A stretch of 64,000 nt of DNA from NCBI RefSeq assembly GCF_900230255.1, contig NZ_OCNJ01000003.1:233435-297434 (forward strand), in the 5' to 3' direction. This DNA is from Caenispirillum bisanense (lineage in GTDB: Bacteria > Pseudomonadota > Alphaproteobacteria > Rhodospirillales > Rhodospirillaceae). Shown here piece after piece: positions 61,929-64,000 of this stretch (its first letter is position 1; every line of letters begins with the position of its first letter). A program made the translations under genes and the position numbers. The notes below the pieces were generated by a model. The model did not search any database, was not told the origin of the DNA, and was given only the letters and a program-made list of their open reading frames with translations.

Positions 61929-62357
61929 ATGAACCACGAGCGGCCACGCGGCTACGTGCTGGACGGACAGATCGGCTTCCTGCTGCGCAAGGCGCAGCAG
62001 CGCCACCTGAACATCTTCGCCACCCACATCGGCGAAGACCTGACGGCCCAGCAGTTCGCCGCCCTCGCCAAGCTGCACGAGGGCGGACCCAGCTCGCAGA
62101 ACTCCCTCGGCCGGCAGACGGCCATGGACGTGGCGACCATCAAGGGCGTGGTGTCGCGCCTGAAGGACCGCGGCCTCGTCGACAAGAGCCCCGATCCGCA
62201 GGACAAGCGCCTGCACCTCATCGACCTGACCGCCGAGGGCCGCCGCACCATCGAGCGGGTGCTGCCGCTGGCGCGGGAAATCTCGCGCATGACGCTGGCC
62301 CCGCTCGACCGCGCCGAGCAGCAGACGCTGCTGCGCCTTCTGAAGAAGATCACGTAA
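61929..62357 (+). CDS. MarR-family transcriptional regulator
   Basis: 142 residues, a winged-helix MarR dimer. The sequence runs GFLLRKAQQRHLNIF (dimer helix), LTAQQFAALAKLHEGGPSSQ, NSLGRQTAMDVATIKGVVSR (recognition helix) and DKRLHLIDLTAEGRR (wing). It closes the putative nicotinate cluster, so a ligand-released repressor comparable in role to NicR of Pseudomonas putida is likely. The start is ATG at 61929. Its operator is unknown; the decamer repeated at 48395 and 48552 is one candidate. Confidence 0.85.
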   Translation: MNHERPRGYVLDGQIGFLLRKAQQRHLNIFATHIGEDLTAQQFAALAKLHEGGPSSQNSLGRQTAMDVATIKGVVSRLKDRGLVDKSPDPQDKRLHLIDLTAEGRRTIERVLPLAREISRMTLAPLDRAEQQTLLRLLKKIT

Positions 62358-62371
62358 CCGGTCGAACCGAT

Positions 62372-63293
62372 TCAGCCGCCGCCGAGCAGCACCGCGACCG
62401 CCACCTTGCGGCCGGTGCCGTCGGCGGCGAGCGCGAAGGCGAGGCGGTCGAAGCGCGGCGACGTCAGCATCTCCGCGTAGGCGGCGTTGCCCATCCACTG
62501 GTCGACGAAGCGCTCCACGTCCTCCGCCGTCACCTCCACCCCGGCAGCCGCCGCACTGGCCGGCCAGGATGGACAGCCGCGTGGCGCGGCCGGCGTCGCC
62601 CGTCGGCAGCAGGGCGCGCGGGTCGTTCAGGGCGGACTGCAGGTCGAAGGCGGCGAGGTCGGTGTCGGGGAGGGCGTCGCGCAGCCGCTCGCTCACGGCC
62701 GGGGCGGCGGCGAGGGGCGTCACGTCGCGTTTCCGGCGCAGCGCGTTGACGGCGGCGACGGCGGCGTCCAGGCGCTCCTCCGCGGCGATGGCGGCGCCGC
62801 CGCTGGTGCCCGGGCCGGCGAAGTTCTGCACCGCGTAGAGCCCGCCCTCCGCGCTGGCGGCGAGGCCGAAGCCGAAGTGGGTGAGGCCCGGATCGAGGAT
62901 GTTCTTGCGGTGCCCCTCGCTGCCCATCCAGCCCTCCTGCAGGCCCTCGACCCGCGAGGGTTCGATGGGTGGCGCGCAGCCGGTGCAGCGGGCGATGTTC
63001 TCGGCAACCCGCTTCGCCCGGCTGCCGCCGGCGGCGAGGTAGCGGTCGAGCACCGTCTTGCCGCCCGGTGTGACGTGGCTGTAGTAGGTGCGCGCCAGCA
63101 TGTCCTCGGCATGGGCCTGGGCGGCGGCGGCCAGAGTCGGGTCCGTCTCCAGCGGCGGCAGGTCATGGGCCTGGCGGGAGGCGGTGACGGCGGACAATGC
63201 CGTCTCGCGCAGGGTCTGCAGATCGGCTGCCCAGGCGGGCAGGGCGGCGACCAGCAGCACCAGCAGAAGCGGCAGAAGAAGGTGGGAACGCAC
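62372..63293 (-). pseudogene. Exported CAP-domain (SCP/PR1) protein gene with a one-base frameshift
   Basis: From GTG at 63293 (GGAGA upstream) the frame encodes a signal peptide and a CAP domain: TYYSHVTPGGKTVLDRYLAA, RVAENIARCTGC and GWMGSEGHRKNILDPGLTHFGFG. The reading frame is good to about 62570 (end near RLSILAGQ). Coding then continues in the next frame: VEVTAEDVERFVDQWMG, AYAEMLTSPRFDRLAFALAA, ending VLLGGG and a stop at 62372. The 922-base span is one base too long, so one extra base lies in the run GGCCGGCC near 62565-62575. It could be a real mutation or an assembly error. Confidence 0.72.
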
Positions 63294-63355
63294 GAGGTGT
63301 CTCCGGCGGCGGGGGCTCGGTTCCACAACTCCCCACCCGGCGGCGCGGTTGCCGG

Positions 63356-64000
63356 TCAGCTGGCCGTCACGACGCGCTGGCTGGAGCGCCCGGGCTGGCC
63401 GGTCAGGGTGAAGCGGGAGACGTCCGCTGCCGGCTTGCCGAAGAACCAGCCCTGGCCGTAGCCGATGCCCAGCTCGCGCAGCAGCCACATGGTGTCCGAG
63501 TCCTCGACCATTTCGCCGATGCACTGCATGCCGAGGTCGCGGGCGAGGCCGGCGATGGCCCGCAGGAACGGGCGGCCGTGGCGGGTGTGGAAGGCATCGC
63601 GGATGTAGCTGCCGTCGATCTTCACGTAGTCCACTTCCAGCGCCTTCAGGTAAGGGAAGGCGGCGGCGCCGGCGCCGAAGTCGTCGATGCAGACGGCGCA
63701 GCCCATGTGGCGCAGCCGGCGCAGGATCTGGTTGGCGCGGGCGAGGTCGGTCATCTCGTGGCTTTCCGTCACCTCGAACAGCATGCGCGGCAACAGGTGC
63801 TCCGACTTCTGCAGCAGGAGGAGAAGCTCGGCGCAGAAGCGATCGTTGACGACGGAGCGACCGGACAGGTTGATGGCGATCTTGGCGCCCGAGCGGATGC
63901 CGCGGTTGTCGGTGAGAATGCCGAGCGCCTTCTTCATCACCGCCATGTCCATTTCCTCGACCACGCCGAATTCCTCGGCGAAACCGATCAGGCGGGCCGG
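63356..64000 (-). CDS. EAL-domain cyclic-di-GMP phosphodiesterase (partial, runs off the window)
   Basis: The C-terminal 215 or so residues of an EAL protein; the 5' part lies beyond 64000. Visible catalytic motifs are AINLSGRSV (Asn), FEVTES (Glu), CIDDFGAG (Asp-Asp), VDYVKIDGSYI (Lys), IGEMVED (Glu) and GYGQGWFFGKP. The set seen is complete apart from the EAL motif itself, which would be upstream, so activity is plausible. The chain extends in frame to the window edge (PARLIGFAEEFGVVEEMDM), so codons near 63964 are not the true start. It lies 62 bases upstream of the CAP gene on the same strand. Confidence 0.87.
   Translation of the reverse strand, partial: PARLIGFAEEFGVVEEMDMAVMKKALGILTDNRGIRSGAKIAINLSGRSVVNDRFCAELLLLLQKSEHLLPRMLFEVTESHEMTDLARANQILRRLRHMGCAVCIDDFGAGAAAFPYLKALEVDYVKIDGSYIRDAFHTRHGRPFLRAIAGLARDLGMQCIGEMVEDSDTMWLLRELGIGYGQGWFFGKPAADVSRFTLTGQPGRSSQRVVTAS

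Noticed and set aside
61887-62371. Continuation of the CAP-gene frame leftward through the MarR gene
   Set aside because: After about 62560 the frame is Arg/Gly-rich nonsense and runs antisense to MarR; real coding continues in the shifted frame ending at 62372.

Overview
The window is about 64 kb of very GC-rich DNA (roughly 70%), densely packed with protein-coding genes on both strands. No rRNA, tRNA, CRISPR array, transposase or phage gene was seen. Gene content (BluB, PRC-barrel stress proteins, BMP and TAXI transporters, NnrS/NnrU, an encapsulin with an encapsulated ferritin like that of Rhodospirillum rubrum, 2-oxoacid:ferredoxin oxidoreductase) points to a free-living alphaproteobacterium, most likely Rhodospirillales, with respiratory flexibility. 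Many genes are coupled by 4-base stop/start overlaps.

Layout. 1-387: two copies of a palindromic extragenic repeat. 388-9433: SGNH hydrolase, membrane PQQ glucose-type dehydrogenase, LysR regulator plus VOC protein, citramalate synthase, a TrmJ-like methyltransferase coupled to bluB, and a HEAT-repeat protein. 9604-14589: a BMP-type nucleoside ABC importer (ATPase, two permeases, binding protein) behind a candidate sigma-54 promoter. 14677-16846: two PRC-barrel envelope proteins. 17211-20842: TAXI-TRAP transporter with DUF1850 partner. 20927-25724: a divergent guanidine-modifying-enzyme homologue, a DUF1835 protein and Tex. 25909-27704: SRPBCC protein, encapsulated ferritin and encapsulin shell. 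27712-35953: DUF2817 peptidase-like protein, CheY-like regulator, an eight-PAS hybrid kinase, a CDF metal exporter and a degenerate nuclease-like protein. 36226-41232: an orphan amino-acid/urea-type binding protein, an acyl-CoA synthetase and an OmpR/EnvZ-type pair. 41297-43301: nnrS and nnrU diverging from an FNR/NnrR-type box. 43386-45385: a SIR2-like protein and an esterase.

45393-62357 is the most interesting part. A rightward cluster encodes an enamidase, an FAD subunit, a fused [2Fe-2S]/molybdopterin hydroxylase, a 6-hydroxynicotinate reductase, an ApbE-like UPF0280 protein, two DUF1185 paralogues, a complete branched-chain-type ABC importer with fused permeases, and a MarR regulator. 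Divergent from it lies korAB, which makes reduced ferredoxin. My reading is uptake of nicotinate (or a close pyridine), hydroxylation to 6-hydroxynicotinate, ferredoxin-driven dearomatisation, and hydrolytic ring opening to 2-formylglutarate and ammonia. This is the first half of the Eubacterium barkeri fermentation rebuilt in a proteobacterium. KorAB may supply the electrons and the UPF0280 protein may attach the reductase's covalent flavin. Later pathway steps are not in the window.

62372-64000: a CAP-domain gene broken by a one-base frameshift, and an EAL-domain gene running off the right edge.
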